Source of the DNA: JARROD01 sp037384225
Lineage (GTDB): Bacteria > Pseudomonadota > Gammaproteobacteria > Pseudomonadales > Cellvibrionaceae
Reading direction: 5' to 3'
DNA: 28,204 bases
Assembly: GCA_037384225.1 (NCBI GenBank)
Contig: JARROD010000060.1
Span: 1-28,204, forward strand
Shown here: positions 1 to 8,099 of the stretch, piece after piece
Layout: every line of letters starts with the position of its first letter
Numbering within the stretch: position 1 is the first letter of the stretch
Made by a program: the position numbers and the translations under genes
The notes under the pieces: model-generated
Seen by the model: only the letters and a program-made list of their open reading frames with translations
What the model was told of the DNA's origin: nothing
The model's database searches: none

Positions 1-35
1 TAAAAGAAGGGGGAACAAAAATTGACGCACTCTGC

Positions 36-63
36 ACACCTAAATCTCAAACGCTTTGGATAT
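36..63. repeat. 28-bp palindromic intergenic repeat, copy 1 (divergent)
   Basis: Matches positions 10797-10824 and 10944-10971. The shared core reads CTCAAACGCTTTGG, and the outer arms are versions of ATACC and GGTAT. In this copy the arms have decayed to ACACC and GGATAT. It lies just upstream of the acetyltransferase gene, and a TTG that could open a longer reading frame (position 56) falls inside it. That is one reason to start the gene at 95. Confidence 0.75.
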
Positions 64-94
64 AGTTCCGCATCATTGTAAAATAAGTGTTGCA

Positions 95-619
95 ATGAGG
101 ATTTCGATCAGAAAATATCAACAGCAGGATGTAGAGCCTCTTTATCGAGCGGTTATCGAAAGCAGGAAATCGCTGCGGCCCTGGATGCCCTGGTACCGGG
201 AGGATTACAGCCTGAGCGAAAGTATCGCCTGGATCAACTATGCTATCGAGGCGTGGAACAGAAAAAAAGAATACGCATTTGCCGTTGTCGACACCGCTGA
301 GCGGGTGATGTTGGGCAGTGTGAGGTTAAATCATATCGATACATTGCACAGGACCGCCAAGTTGGGGTACTGGGTTAAAACCTCCTGCCAAAATCGAGGC
401 GTGGCTACGGCTGCAAGTGTTGCTGCGCTAAAGTTTGCTTTTGACCATTTGGCGATAAACCGCGTCGACATTGAGATCGCCGAAGACAACGAAGCCAGCC
501 GGGCTGTGGCGATAAAGTTGGGCGCTATTTATGAAGGGTGTTTTAGAAATAAACTGGTATTGCAAGGTGCACCGATTGCCGCGCATTGCTATTCCTTAAT
601 ACCTTCGGATATGAAATAA
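95..619 (+). CDS. GNAT family N-acetyltransferase (RimJ/RimL type)
   Basis: Predicted cytoplasmic acetyl-CoA-dependent N-acetyltransferase of about 174 residues, close to the usual RimJ/RimL-like length. The N-terminus (ISIRKYQQQDVEPLY) is the typical first strand and helix of the fold. The acetyl-CoA loop is seen as NRGVATAA, followed by the usual helix and the strand-helix segment NRVDIEIAEDNEASRAVAIKLG, a hallmark of ribosomal-protein acetyltransferase-like members. The substrate cannot be read from sequence; it could be a protein N-terminus, a small molecule or an antibiotic. The ATG at 95 is preferred over the in-frame TTG at 56, because the extra 13 residues do not look like the family and the TTG lies within a palindromic repeat. 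The arfB gene follows 12 bp downstream, so the two are probably co-transcribed. Confidence 0.85.
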   Translation: MRISIRKYQQQDVEPLYRAVIESRKSLRPWMPWYREDYSLSESIAWINYAIEAWNRKKEYAFAVVDTAERVMLGSVRLNHIDTLHRTAKLGYWVKTSCQNRGVATAASVAALKFAFDHLAINRVDIEIAEDNEASRAVAIKLGAIYEGCFRNKLVLQGAPIAAHCYSLIPSDMK

Positions 620-631
620 AGGCGTACAGTA

Positions 632-1042
632 GTGATAGCCATCTCCTCCAAGGTTTCCGTTTCCTTAACCGAGATCGAATTGAGTGCCATTCGAGCCCAG
701 GGGGCGGGAGGACAGAATATCAATAAAGTCTCCTCGGCTATCCACTTGCGATTCGATATCAAAGCCTCTAGCCTTCCCGACTTTTATAAGCAGCGACTGC
801 TGGCGCTTAAGGATAGCCGCATCAGCAAAGAGGGTATTGTCATAATTAAAGCTCAGCAGTATCGCACCCAGGAGAAAAACCGCGAAGATGCTTTGGCGCG
901 TTTACAGGCATTGATCCAGCAGGCCGGAATTGTGCGCAAGTCCCGTCGGCCGACCAGACCGAGCAAAGCTTCGCGGGAAAAAAGGATGGATAAGAAGACT
1001 CAACGCGGCAAAGTTAAGGCGTTGAGAGGAAGAGTGGATTAA
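632..1042 (+). CDS. arfB: ArfB (YaeJ) peptidyl-tRNA hydrolase, ribosome rescue
   Basis: Codon-independent release factor that hydrolyses peptidyl-tRNA on ribosomes stalled without a stop codon. At 136 residues it is the normal length for ArfB and much shorter than RF1/RF2. The catalytic AGGQ motif is at about residues 25-28, within RAQGAGGQNINKVSSAIHL, which is the canonical context. The C-terminus is a strongly basic tail (KSRRPTRPSKASREKR through KKTQRGKVKALRGR), the part that in ArfB enters the empty mRNA channel. The start is GTG, with AAAGG about 9 bp upstream. It sits 12 bp after the acetyltransferase, probably in one transcript. Confidence 0.95.
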   Translation: MIAISSKVSVSLTEIELSAIRAQGAGGQNINKVSSAIHLRFDIKASSLPDFYKQRLLALKDSRISKEGIVIIKAQQYRTQEKNREDALARLQALIQQAGIVRKSRRPTRPSKASREKRMDKKTQRGKVKALRGRVD

Positions 1043-1170
1043 CCTTCTCGTTGCCTAAATTGTGCAATCGAGCGTGTGGAAGGTCAGCCTCTCCTGTAAA
1101 ATTGAGCCATACTTGCAGAGTCGGAACTGGGAAATAGGTGGTGATCAACTCTGCCGGGGGCACACATACA

Positions 1171-2043
1171 ATGGAGAAAATTGTGACCAATCCAATGACA
1201 GCTGCCGACTGGCAGGCGGCACTGGCGCAAACCTGGCAGCAAATCATCGGACAACTGATTGCAATCATCCCCCAGTTAATCGTCGCGGTGACAATTGTCG
1301 CCATTGGATGGATAGTGGCTTACGCGGCGGCAAACGGGGCGAAAAAATTGTTGAGCATGATGGGTATGGTGCTGGGAAAGCTGACGACCTCGATGCCGGC
1401 GACACACACACACAAGCCCGCGCCCGCCCAGATAGACGCGGTGGGCAAAATTGTGTTCTGGTTGATAATGCTCTTTTTTATCGTCGCGGCGGCCAGCGCT
1501 TTGGGGTTGTCGGTGTTTACCAACCTGATTACATCGGTGGTAGCCTATCTGCCCAAGATATTGGTGGGGCTGGTTATCTTTGTGTGCGGTTACTGGCTGG
1601 CGGGTATTGCCAACTCCCTCACCACCGCGGCGATGAAATCCGCCGGCCTTGGCGAAGCTGCGTTGTTGGGAGGCGTTGTGCAGGTGCTGTTACTTATCAC
1701 TACCTTAGTGATTGGCACCCAGCAGCTCGGCATCGATATCGATTTCCTGACAGAGCTATTGACCGTCATCCTGGGCGTATCTCTGGCCGGATTTTCACTG
1801 GCGTTTGGCTTCGGCGCCAGGCAGATGGTGGCCAATGTTATCGGTGCTCAGCAATTGCGTAAACATTGCCGTATAGGTGACCGGATAAAGCTGGCGCAGG
1901 CGGAGGGTATAGTGATCGACATAACGGCAACTATTGTGGTTGTGGACAGTGATCTGGGTCGGGTAACGATTCCGGCGTCGAAGTTTCAGGAACGCATTGC
2001 CACGATAGAGGTACACTCCGGTAGCGTGGATTCAAAACAATAG
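1171..2043 (+). CDS. small-conductance mechanosensitive channel family protein (MscS-like)
   Basis: Inner-membrane protein of about 290 residues predicted to gate under membrane tension. Hydrophobic segments lie at roughly residues 25-50, 90-115, 125-150 and 170-215; the first ones have the 'conserved TM helix' form often found in MscS relatives. The last helix (GVSLAGFSLAFGFGARQMVANVIG) is the glycine/alanine-packed pore helix of the MscS family, followed by a short beta domain (RIGDRIKL, then AEGIVIDITATIVVVDSDLGRVTIPAS). The large C-terminal vestibule of E. coli MscS is missing. The ATG at 1171 is preferred over GTG at 1138 because a GGGGG stretch sits about 10 bp before it. A cytoplasmic THTHKP stretch is encoded by an (AC)n run at 1402-1414. 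Fifteen bp separate it from the MgtE-like gene, suggesting one ion-homeostasis operon. Confidence 0.85.
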   Translation: MEKIVTNPMTAADWQAALAQTWQQIIGQLIAIIPQLIVAVTIVAIGWIVAYAAANGAKKLLSMMGMVLGKLTTSMPATHTHKPAPAQIDAVGKIVFWLIMLFFIVAAASALGLSVFTNLITSVVAYLPKILVGLVIFVCGYWLAGIANSLTTAAMKSAGLGEAALLGGVVQVLLLITTLVIGTQQLGIDIDFLTELLTVILGVSLAGFSLAFGFGARQMVANVIGAQQLRKHCRIGDRIKLAQAEGIVIDITATIVVVDSDLGRVTIPASKFQERIATIEVHSGSVDSKQ

Positions 2044-2058
2044 TCGCAGAGGTGACAT

Positions 2059-2898
2059 GTGAATACCGATCAGATCCACTTTGCCTATGCGTTTTTGCAT
2101 ACCGAGCCGCAGGCCGCCGCGCGTTTGCTGCAATTGCAGTCGGCTGAGGAGGTTGTGATATTCCTAACCAAGGCACCCCATCATTACGCAAAACAAATTC
2201 TGGAGGAGATGCTGCCTGTCAATGCCGCGGCTATCCTGGGTCTGCTGCCGACAGATAATGCCATAGGTTTTATGGTGGAAATGAGCCACGCCGGCGCGGC
2301 GGCTATTCTGCGGGTGATGGACAGCGCCGCCGGGGAAAAAATTCTCGCCGGCCTGCCGGTCAATGTCAAAACCGCGTGCCGTTTGCTGCTGAATTATCCG
2401 GCTGATGCCATTGGTGCCTGGATCGAAACCAGAGTCACGGCTGGGTTTGAGTCCGATACGGCGGGTGAATTAATTCTGGATTTAAAAAAGAAAGGCCGCC
2501 ACGACAGCAGTCGGCAGGTTTATGTGGTCTCCCATCGGCGCCGACTGGTTGGTACCCTGGCATTCGTTGAATTATTACGGGCTCAGAACCAGGTAAAGAT
2601 TGGGTCGATTATGAATAGAAAATTTGCCAGTTTAAGCGGTGCTACCCGTCTGACTTCGGCGCTTCGCAGTACGATCTGGAATCAGGGGGACCATGTTGCA
2701 GTAGTGAATCGAAGCGGAGTTTTGATCGGTGAGTTGAGCCATTGTTTACTGCGGCGGGCGACGGCGGCGGAACAAGAAAACGCACCGGTAAGCGGCGGTG
2801 GTGTTTCCTCTGCGCTGACACAGGCGTATGCGGACAGTTTGTGGGAAGTGTTCGACACGCTGAAGGGAAGCGCTTGCGGCCCCTCCTCCAGGAACTAG
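2059..2898 (+). CDS. MgtE-like cytosolic protein (N domain plus CBS, no membrane domain)
   Basis: About 279 residues. The first 130 or so are short helical repeats with the alternating Leu/Ala pattern of the MgtE intracellular N domain (for example LLQLQSAEEVVIFL and ILGLLPTDNAIGFMVEM). Residues about 130-235 resemble a CBS pair: TAGELILDL, then QVYVVSHRRRLVGTLAFVELL, then SIMNRKF and VAVVNRSGVLIGEL. The protein then ends in a polar tail with no transmembrane segment, so the Mg2+ channel domain is absent. GTG start with AGAGG about 7 bp upstream. The full-length mgtE gene starts 3 bp after its stop. From position and domain content I infer a regulatory partner subunit for that transporter; it could instead be a degenerate duplicate. 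Confidence 0.75.
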   Translation: MNTDQIHFAYAFLHTEPQAAARLLQLQSAEEVVIFLTKAPHHYAKQILEEMLPVNAAAILGLLPTDNAIGFMVEMSHAGAAAILRVMDSAAGEKILAGLPVNVKTACRLLLNYPADAIGAWIETRVTAGFESDTAGELILDLKKKGRHDSSRQVYVVSHRRRLVGTLAFVELLRAQNQVKIGSIMNRKFASLSGATRLTSALRSTIWNQGDHVAVVNRSGVLIGELSHCLLRRATAAEQENAPVSGGGVSSALTQAYADSLWEVFDTLKGSACGPSSRN

Positions 2899-2901
2899 TC
2901 T

Positions 2902-4224
2902 ATGTCTACCACCAGCCAGAGCCTGAGTTCAATCGCAACACTGCTCAGTGAGGCGTTTTTATCCGGTTTCCCGCAGAAGGCAGCCCGTTATATCGAGACG
3001 GTATCGGCCTCCGAGGCGGCTAATATTGTCCAGCAGCACCCGATTTATAAGGTCAAGTCGGTGTGGGGTTATCTTGCTCCGGGTACATCTGACCAGATTC
3101 TGTTAAAATTGCGGGATGATTTTACGGCGGCGTTGTTCAGCGTTCTAGACCCCAACCTGGCGGCCGCTCAGCTGAGCCGCATGGATGCGCAACAGCGAGA
3201 AAAAATTTTATTATTGCTACACCAGAATATTGCCGCGGAACTGCGGGAGTTACTGAGTTTTCCCGACGATACCGCCGGGCGCATGATGGATACCCGGGTT
3301 CTGGCCCTAAATGAAAATATTACCGTCGAGGAAGCGATCAGGCAACTGAAAGCGTCCGGGCGAACCACTACAGATCATTTGTACTTACTGGATGACAACG
3401 CCCGTTTAAGTGGCAGATTGGCCGGCAACCGGCTGGCACTGGCGCAGCGCTCGCAACCCTTGTCGGCGCTCTCGCTGCCGGTCGCGCTGGCGGTTCACAC
3501 CCTGGATCCAAAGCAGGAAGTCATTGAGAAACTGGAGGCGGTGAAGACGGACTCGGTTGTCGTGCTCGATGGCAACGATAACCTGGCGGGCGTTATAAAA
3601 GCATCGGCGCTTTACCAGGAACTCAAAGAGGATCTGGTGACCGATATACAAACCATGGTGGGGGCCAGCAAGGATGAAAAAGCCCTCTCTCCCAGCCTGT
3701 TTTCGGTGCGTAAGCGCCTGCCCTGGTTACAGATCAATCTTTTAACCGCCTTTGCCGCGGCCTCGGTGGTGGGTGCGTTCGAGGACATTATTGCCAAGTA
3801 TACGGCGTTGGCGATACTGCTTCCCGTCGCCGCGGGGCAGTCGGGCAACGCCGGCGCCCAGGCGCTCGCCGTTACCATGCGCGGGCTGACATTGCGTGAA
3901 ATCACACTGCGCAGCTGGGTGAAAATTCTATTTAAGGAAATGACGACCGGTTTTATTAACGGTGTAGCCATTGCCGCCACCTGTGCCTTAGGGGTTTGGT
4001 TTTGGAGTCAATCGATAGGGCTGTCGCTGGTGATTGCCCTGTCGATGGTTGTGTCTTTAGTGATCGCCGGATCCGCGGGCGCGCTGGTACCCATGGTTTT
4101 AAAAAAGCTGGGCCAGGATCCGGCCCAGTCCTCTTCGATAGTGTTGACCACGGTTACCGACATTGCGGGATTTATATCATTTCTCGGTATTGCCACGCTG
4201 TTGTCGGGAATGCTGACAACGTAA
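2902..4224 (+). CDS. mgtE: MgtE family magnesium transporter
   Basis: Inner-membrane Mg2+ channel/transporter of 440 residues, the usual MgtE length. Order of domains: helical N domain (about 1-125), CBS pair (about 130-250, with DDTAGRMMDTRVLAL and DSVVVLDGNDNLAGVI), connecting helix, then five transmembrane segments from about 275 to the end. The signature loop between TM1 and TM2 reads LLPVAAGQSGNAGAQ. The last helix contains TTVTDIAGF, whose Asp (about residue 420) corresponds to the Mg2+-binding pore Asp of characterised MgtE. In MgtE the cytosolic domains sense Mg2+ and close the pore. It directly follows the membrane-less MgtE-like gene and converges on tex with only 2 bp between the stop codons. 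Confidence 0.93.
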   Translation: MSTTSQSLSSIATLLSEAFLSGFPQKAARYIETVSASEAANIVQQHPIYKVKSVWGYLAPGTSDQILLKLRDDFTAALFSVLDPNLAAAQLSRMDAQQREKILLLLHQNIAAELRELLSFPDDTAGRMMDTRVLALNENITVEEAIRQLKASGRTTTDHLYLLDDNARLSGRLAGNRLALAQRSQPLSALSLPVALAVHTLDPKQEVIEKLEAVKTDSVVVLDGNDNLAGVIKASALYQELKEDLVTDIQTMVGASKDEKALSPSLFSVRKRLPWLQINLLTAFAAASVVGAFEDIIAKYTALAILLPVAAGQSGNAGAQALAVTMRGLTLREITLRSWVKILFKEMTTGFINGVAIAATCALGVWFWSQSIGLSLVIALSMVVSLVIAGSAGALVPMVLKKLGQDPAQSSSIVLTTVTDIAGFISFLGIATLLSGMLTT

Positions 4225-4226
4225 TA

Positions 4227-6560
4227 TTACTTTTTCCTGTCTTTTTTCTGCATGGCCTGGGCAAACAGCGCCGCCATGGTTCCGTTTGCCTGTCCTGAAT
4301 TGTGTTCCCGGGGCTGTTGGCGCCCGCTCGAGCGGCGGCTGGTGGTTTTACCGGCGCCGTTACCGCCGCGGCCAGTGGTTTTTTCTCCGGGCTGATCGTC
4401 CAGACGCATGGACAGGCCGATGCGCTTGCGCGGCACATCCAGTTCCATCACTTTGACTTTGACAATATCGCCGGCTTTAACGACCTCGCGAGGATCTTTG
4501 ACAAAATTGTGGGACAGCGCGGAGATATGCACCAGACCGTCCTGGTGAACACCGACATCGACGAAGGCGCCGAAGTTGGTAACATTGGTCACCGAACCTT
4601 CGAGGATCATCCCCGGTTCCAGGTCAGATATTTTCTCGACACCATCCTGAAACTGTGCCGTTTTAAATTCCGGGCGCGGGTCGCGGCCGGGTTTATCCAA
4701 TTCGCCGATAATATCGGTAACGGTCGGTAGACCGAACTTTTCGTCGATATACTCGGCGGCTTTCAGGTTGCGCAAAAAGGCCGAGTCACCGATCAGACTC
4801 TTTATTTCGCGCTGGTGTTTGGTGGCAATTTTTTCCACCACGGAATAGGACTCGGGATGCACCGCAGAAGCGTCCAGCGGGTTGTCACTGTTGGCCACGC
4901 GCAAAAAGCCGGCCGCCTGTTCAAAGGTTTTGGCGCCGAAGCGCGTCACCTTTTTTAATTGCTCGCGGGAATTAAACACTCCCTGGTTATCGCGAAACTC
5001 GACAATATTGTTGGCCAGACTCTGGTTCAGCCCGGAGACCCTTGCCAGTAGCGGCGCTGAAGCGGTGTTGACTTCAACCCCCACAGCGTTAACACAATCT
5101 TCAACGACCGCATCCAGAGAACGCGCCAGTTGTGACTGAGAAACATCGTGCTGGTACTGACCGACACCAATGGATTTTGGATCGATCTTGACCAGCTCCG
5201 CCAGCGGGTCTTGCAGGCGGCGGGCAATGGAGATGGCACCGCGAATGGTGACATCGAGATCTGGAAATTCCCGCGCGGCGAATTCGCTGGCGGAGTAGAC
5301 GGAGGCGCCGGACTCGTTGACCATGACCTTCTGCGCCTTTAGTTCAGGGTGGGCTTTGAGCACCTCGCCGACAAACTTATCGGTTTCCCGGGAGGCGGTG
5401 CCATTGCCGATGGCGATCAGCGCCACGTCGTGCTTTTTGCACAGCGCTACCAGCATTGCCTCGGCTTCGGCGACGCGGTTTTGGGGGGCCGTAGGGAACA
5501 TGGCGCCGTGGTCCAATACCTTGCCGGTGGCGCTGACCACAGCCACCTTGACCCCGGTGCGCAGTCCCGGGTCGAGGCCGATGGTGGCTTTTTGGCCGGC
5601 GGGGGCCGCCAGCAGCAGGTCTTTGAGGTTGCTGGCGAACACCTTGATCGCCTCGGCTTCGGCCCGTTCGCGGATTTCCGCGAATAAATCCGTTTCCAGG
5701 TGAGTGAGCAGTTTAACCCGCCAGGTCCAGCGCACCACTTCGGCCAGCCAGGGATCGGCGGCGCGACCCCGGTCTTTGATGTTCCAGTGTTCCCCGACCA
5801 TGACTTCACAGGGATGAGCGGATACCTTGTCTTCCGGGTCTCCCACGGTGATGGATAGTGTCAGCACCCCTTCGTTGCGGCCGCGAAACATGGCCAGCGC
5901 ACGGTGCGAGGGAATGCTTTTAAGGGGTTCATCGTGTTCGAAATAGTCGCGGAATTTCGCGCCTTCGTTTTCCTTGCCTTGCATCATCCGGGCGCTGATA
6001 TTGGCTTCGGACTGGATGAAATCGCGCAGCTTGCCAATCAGTTCGGCGTCCTCACTGAAGCGCTCCATCAGAATGTACTTGGCGCCGTCAAGCGCGGCTT
6101 TGACATCGTCGATTTTATGCTCGCTGTTGAGATATTGTTCCGCCTGCTGCCCCGGATCGAGTGAAGGGTCTTCCAGCAGCGCGTCGGCGAGGGGTTCGAG
6201 CCCGGCTTCGCGGGCTATCTGCCCCTTGGTGCGGCGTTTGGGTTTGTAAGGCAGGTAGAGATCTTCGAGGCGGGTTTTGGTTTCCGCCGTGTTTATTTCG
6301 GCAGTCAATTCCGGGGTTAGTTTACCCTGTTCGTCGACGCTTTTGAGAATCGCGGCACGGCGCTCTTCGAGTTCGCGCAGGTAGCGCAGGCGCTCTTCCA
6401 AGGTCCGCAGCTGGCTGTCGTCCAACCCTTCGGTTACTTCTTTGCGATAGCGGGATATAAAGGGAACTGTGGCGCCTTCGTCCAGCAGTGCTACGGCGGC
6501 GGCCACCTGGCGTTGATGACACTTCAATTCTTCGGCAATACGCTCAAATATGCTGTTCAT
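4227..6560 (-). CDS. tex: Tex, S1 RNA-binding transcription accessory protein
   Basis: Cytoplasmic nucleic-acid-binding protein of 777 residues, matching the family length. It begins with the Tex N-terminal helical region (MNSIFERIAEELK, then GATVPFISRYRKE). A YqgF-like RNase H fold begins near residue 325 (TIGLDPGLRTGVKVAVV). Helix-hairpin-helix repeats follow around 500-570 (NTASAPLLARVSGL and NIVEFRDNQG), then an S1 domain at about 650-720 (GSVTNVTNFGAFVDVGVHQDG). The C-terminus is a basic, Gly/Arg-rich tail ending in KKDRKK. Tex is widespread and implicated in transcription and RNA handling; its exact role differs between species. The gene is alone on the minus strand here and has no obvious strong ribosome-binding site. 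Confidence 0.95.
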   Translation of the reverse strand: MNSIFERIAEELKCHQRQVAAAVALLDEGATVPFISRYRKEVTEGLDDSQLRTLEERLRYLRELEERRAAILKSVDEQGKLTPELTAEINTAETKTRLEDLYLPYKPKRRTKGQIAREAGLEPLADALLEDPSLDPGQQAEQYLNSEHKIDDVKAALDGAKYILMERFSEDAELIGKLRDFIQSEANISARMMQGKENEGAKFRDYFEHDEPLKSIPSHRALAMFRGRNEGVLTLSITVGDPEDKVSAHPCEVMVGEHWNIKDRGRAADPWLAEVVRWTWRVKLLTHLETDLFAEIRERAEAEAIKVFASNLKDLLLAAPAGQKATIGLDPGLRTGVKVAVVSATGKVLDHGAMFPTAPQNRVAEAEAMLVALCKKHDVALIAIGNGTASRETDKFVGEVLKAHPELKAQKVMVNESGASVYSASEFAAREFPDLDVTIRGAISIARRLQDPLAELVKIDPKSIGVGQYQHDVSQSQLARSLDAVVEDCVNAVGVEVNTASAPLLARVSGLNQSLANNIVEFRDNQGVFNSREQLKKVTRFGAKTFEQAAGFLRVANSDNPLDASAVHPESYSVVEKIATKHQREIKSLIGDSAFLRNLKAAEYIDEKFGLPTVTDIIGELDKPGRDPRPEFKTAQFQDGVEKISDLEPGMILEGSVTNVTNFGAFVDVGVHQDGLVHISALSHNFVKDPREVVKAGDIVKVKVMELDVPRKRIGLSMRLDDQPGEKTTGRGGNGAGKTTSRRSSGRQQPREHNSGQANGTMAALFAQAMQKKDRKK

Positions 6561-6873
6561 AGGAAAGACAAACGAACCTCGACCGGAAAAAGAACTGCAT
6601 TATGCGCAAAACCAGTTGCGTAAAACAGACTTGAAATTGATGTTTTTTTGTGCGTGAAGGATTAGTCGCTCCTGGACGGAACCGGGGGAATGGAGGTGGT
6701 TCATTTGTAATAATCAAGGCTCTGTCACATCGCTAGACCGATGTGCTTCACAGAAATATCAGCGGGCAATCACTATCGTTTGTTTTCATGACAGAACACG
6801 TTTTTTTACTGGGTACCCTCGGGTTCGCCAGGGTGTTTGTTTAAATGTCAATCACAGGCAGCAAGAGAATATT
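6561..6873. other. 313-bp divergent intergenic region between tex and the 6874 gene
   Basis: No supported gene. It must carry the promoters of both flanking genes because they diverge. There is a short imperfect inverted repeat near 6812-6834 (ACCCT and AGGGT arms around a GC-rich centre) before the 6874 gene. No convincing -10/-35 pair, riboswitch or RNA gene was recognised. Confidence 0.5.
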
Positions 6874-7557
6874 ATGAAAAACAAATCCAGCTTATTGTGG
6901 ACAGTGCTTTCAGTAACGGCTCTCGGTGGTGTGGGCGTGGGTCTGCTTACATCAGAACCTGACATGGCGCCTCCACACGGTGGCGAAGAAAGTTACTCGG
7001 AAACCGAAATCGACAGCCGCTGGGATGGGGGGGCTGATCCCATGGCTGGAAAGACCACAGTGAAGAACGTTAACAACGGCGCACTCTTGCAGCCAAAGGG
7101 GAAGCAACTGCCTTCCGGGCCGCGGGAAAATGCCGATACAGTGGTGTCGTGGGAAGCGGAGTCTATACAGCGCTCGGACAACGGCTATAGTTTCGAGGTG
7201 AAAACCGATTCGATTAAAAGGCTTCAGGTCGGTCAATCAGTGCAGATTGATCTGCCTAAGGTTGGCAGTATTAGTGGGGTTATTACCAAAACCAACAATC
7301 GCTACGGCAATAATAATGTTTTTACCGCTGAGGTTGAGGATAGAAACGATATAGATAATGTCACTATTGTTCGAGGTAAGAACATTACCTTTATGACGGT
7401 GGCCACGCGCGAGGGTACTTACGGCGCCCAGATCAATAATAATACGGGCAAAGCACAAATGTGGGATGAATCCATTGCCCGTATGATGGGCGCCAATGTG
7501 CGAAACTTTATCACCAACACCACTGGCAGTGCAGGGCCGCCACCGGATTACAATTAG
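6874..7557 (+). CDS. exported protein of unknown function, resembles a metalloprotease prodomain
   Basis: 227 residues. The N-terminus (MKNKSSLLWTVLSVTALGGVGVGLL) is a signal peptide or membrane anchor with no lipobox. A low-complexity polar linker follows to about residue 90. Residues about 95-200 look like a compact beta domain: YSFEVKTDSIKRLQVGQSVQIDLP, then NVFTAEVEDRNDIDNVTIVRG, then MTVATREGTYGAQIN. This order (a 'length-limited' strand, an LxxGxxVxLxLP turn, and a TxxGxY strand) resembles the N-terminal prodomain of secreted M12/M72-type metalloproteases, but no protease domain follows. The resemblance is my reading by eye and could be coincidental. An AAGAGA ribosome-binding site is about 8 bp upstream of the ATG. 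No operon partner. Confidence 0.7.
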   Translation: MKNKSSLLWTVLSVTALGGVGVGLLTSEPDMAPPHGGEESYSETEIDSRWDGGADPMAGKTTVKNVNNGALLQPKGKQLPSGPRENADTVVSWEAESIQRSDNGYSFEVKTDSIKRLQVGQSVQIDLPKVGSISGVITKTNNRYGNNNVFTAEVEDRNDIDNVTIVRGKNITFMTVATREGTYGAQINNNTGKAQMWDESIARMMGANVRNFITNTTGSAGPPPDYN

Positions 7558-8099
7558 ACACTGAATAAATTATGCGCTAAGTGCAGCGAGCCCGCAATCC
7601 GGCGGCGTTTTGTTGCAGCGCATCACTGGTCACGCCGGAAATACGGGTAACCGCTGTCGTGGTGCGAATAGTCGCATTAGTCGAGGGTGAGTCCAGCGCG
7701 ATAGTGATTGCTCCGATACCGGTAACGTAAATATTTAAGCATTTCTCCCCGCTGCCTTTGCAAAAAGTCACTCTTGAAACTTTTTATAAATGCTTTAATT
7801 AATGATTAAGAATAAAAGTTATCTCTAAAAATTTTTTCTGCAAGAAATTTTTTGTGCCGTTTTTTTGCTCGGGATAACAGCGCTTCTGTGGGCGTTGTTC
7901 ATCGTTTCACCCATAACCGAGCCGGTCCGAGGAGGCGAAGTCCTTCACTTTGGGTATATTGATGGGCCGTGCACATTATCGGGCAAAAGAGAACTTGCAA
8001 GTCACAGATAGCTGGTCGGCGAGATTGCGGATTCACAATTGCTCCTTATGATGTACGTGTGAGATTTAAATGTGGACAGCCTTAGAGCCGAGATTGCCA
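7558..8099. other. 542-bp region without an intact gene
   Basis: Between the 6874 gene and the hydrolase. The first 220 bp hold a minus-strand frame that may be a pilin remnant (see 7577-7771). Positions about 7780-7870 are very AT-rich with long A and T runs. A GGGCCGTGCAC string at 7964-7974 matches the core of the palindrome at 11023-11054. Nothing else was recognised. Confidence 0.5.
7577..7771 (-). pseudogene. possible C-terminal remnant of a type IV pilin-like protein
   Basis: An open minus-strand frame of about 64 residues includes GIGAITIALDSPSTNATI, then TSDALQQ, and ends in Cys-Thr. The pattern 'GxGAIxIxLDxxxTNAxI', a variable stretch and a terminal Cys is like the C-terminal half of major type IV pilins of gammaproteobacteria. 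There is no pilin leader or hydrophobic N-terminal helix: the frame meets a stop (TAA) just upstream of a GTG codon and the sequence beyond is AT-rich. If the match is real, the gene is truncated and dead. It could also be a chance frame. Confidence 0.25.

Noticed and set aside
1062..1862. 266-codon plus-strand frame
   Set aside because: It lies in another frame of the MscS-like gene, and its translation is an Arg/Gly/Cys-rich mixture without domain pattern; the membrane protein in the other frame is clearly real.
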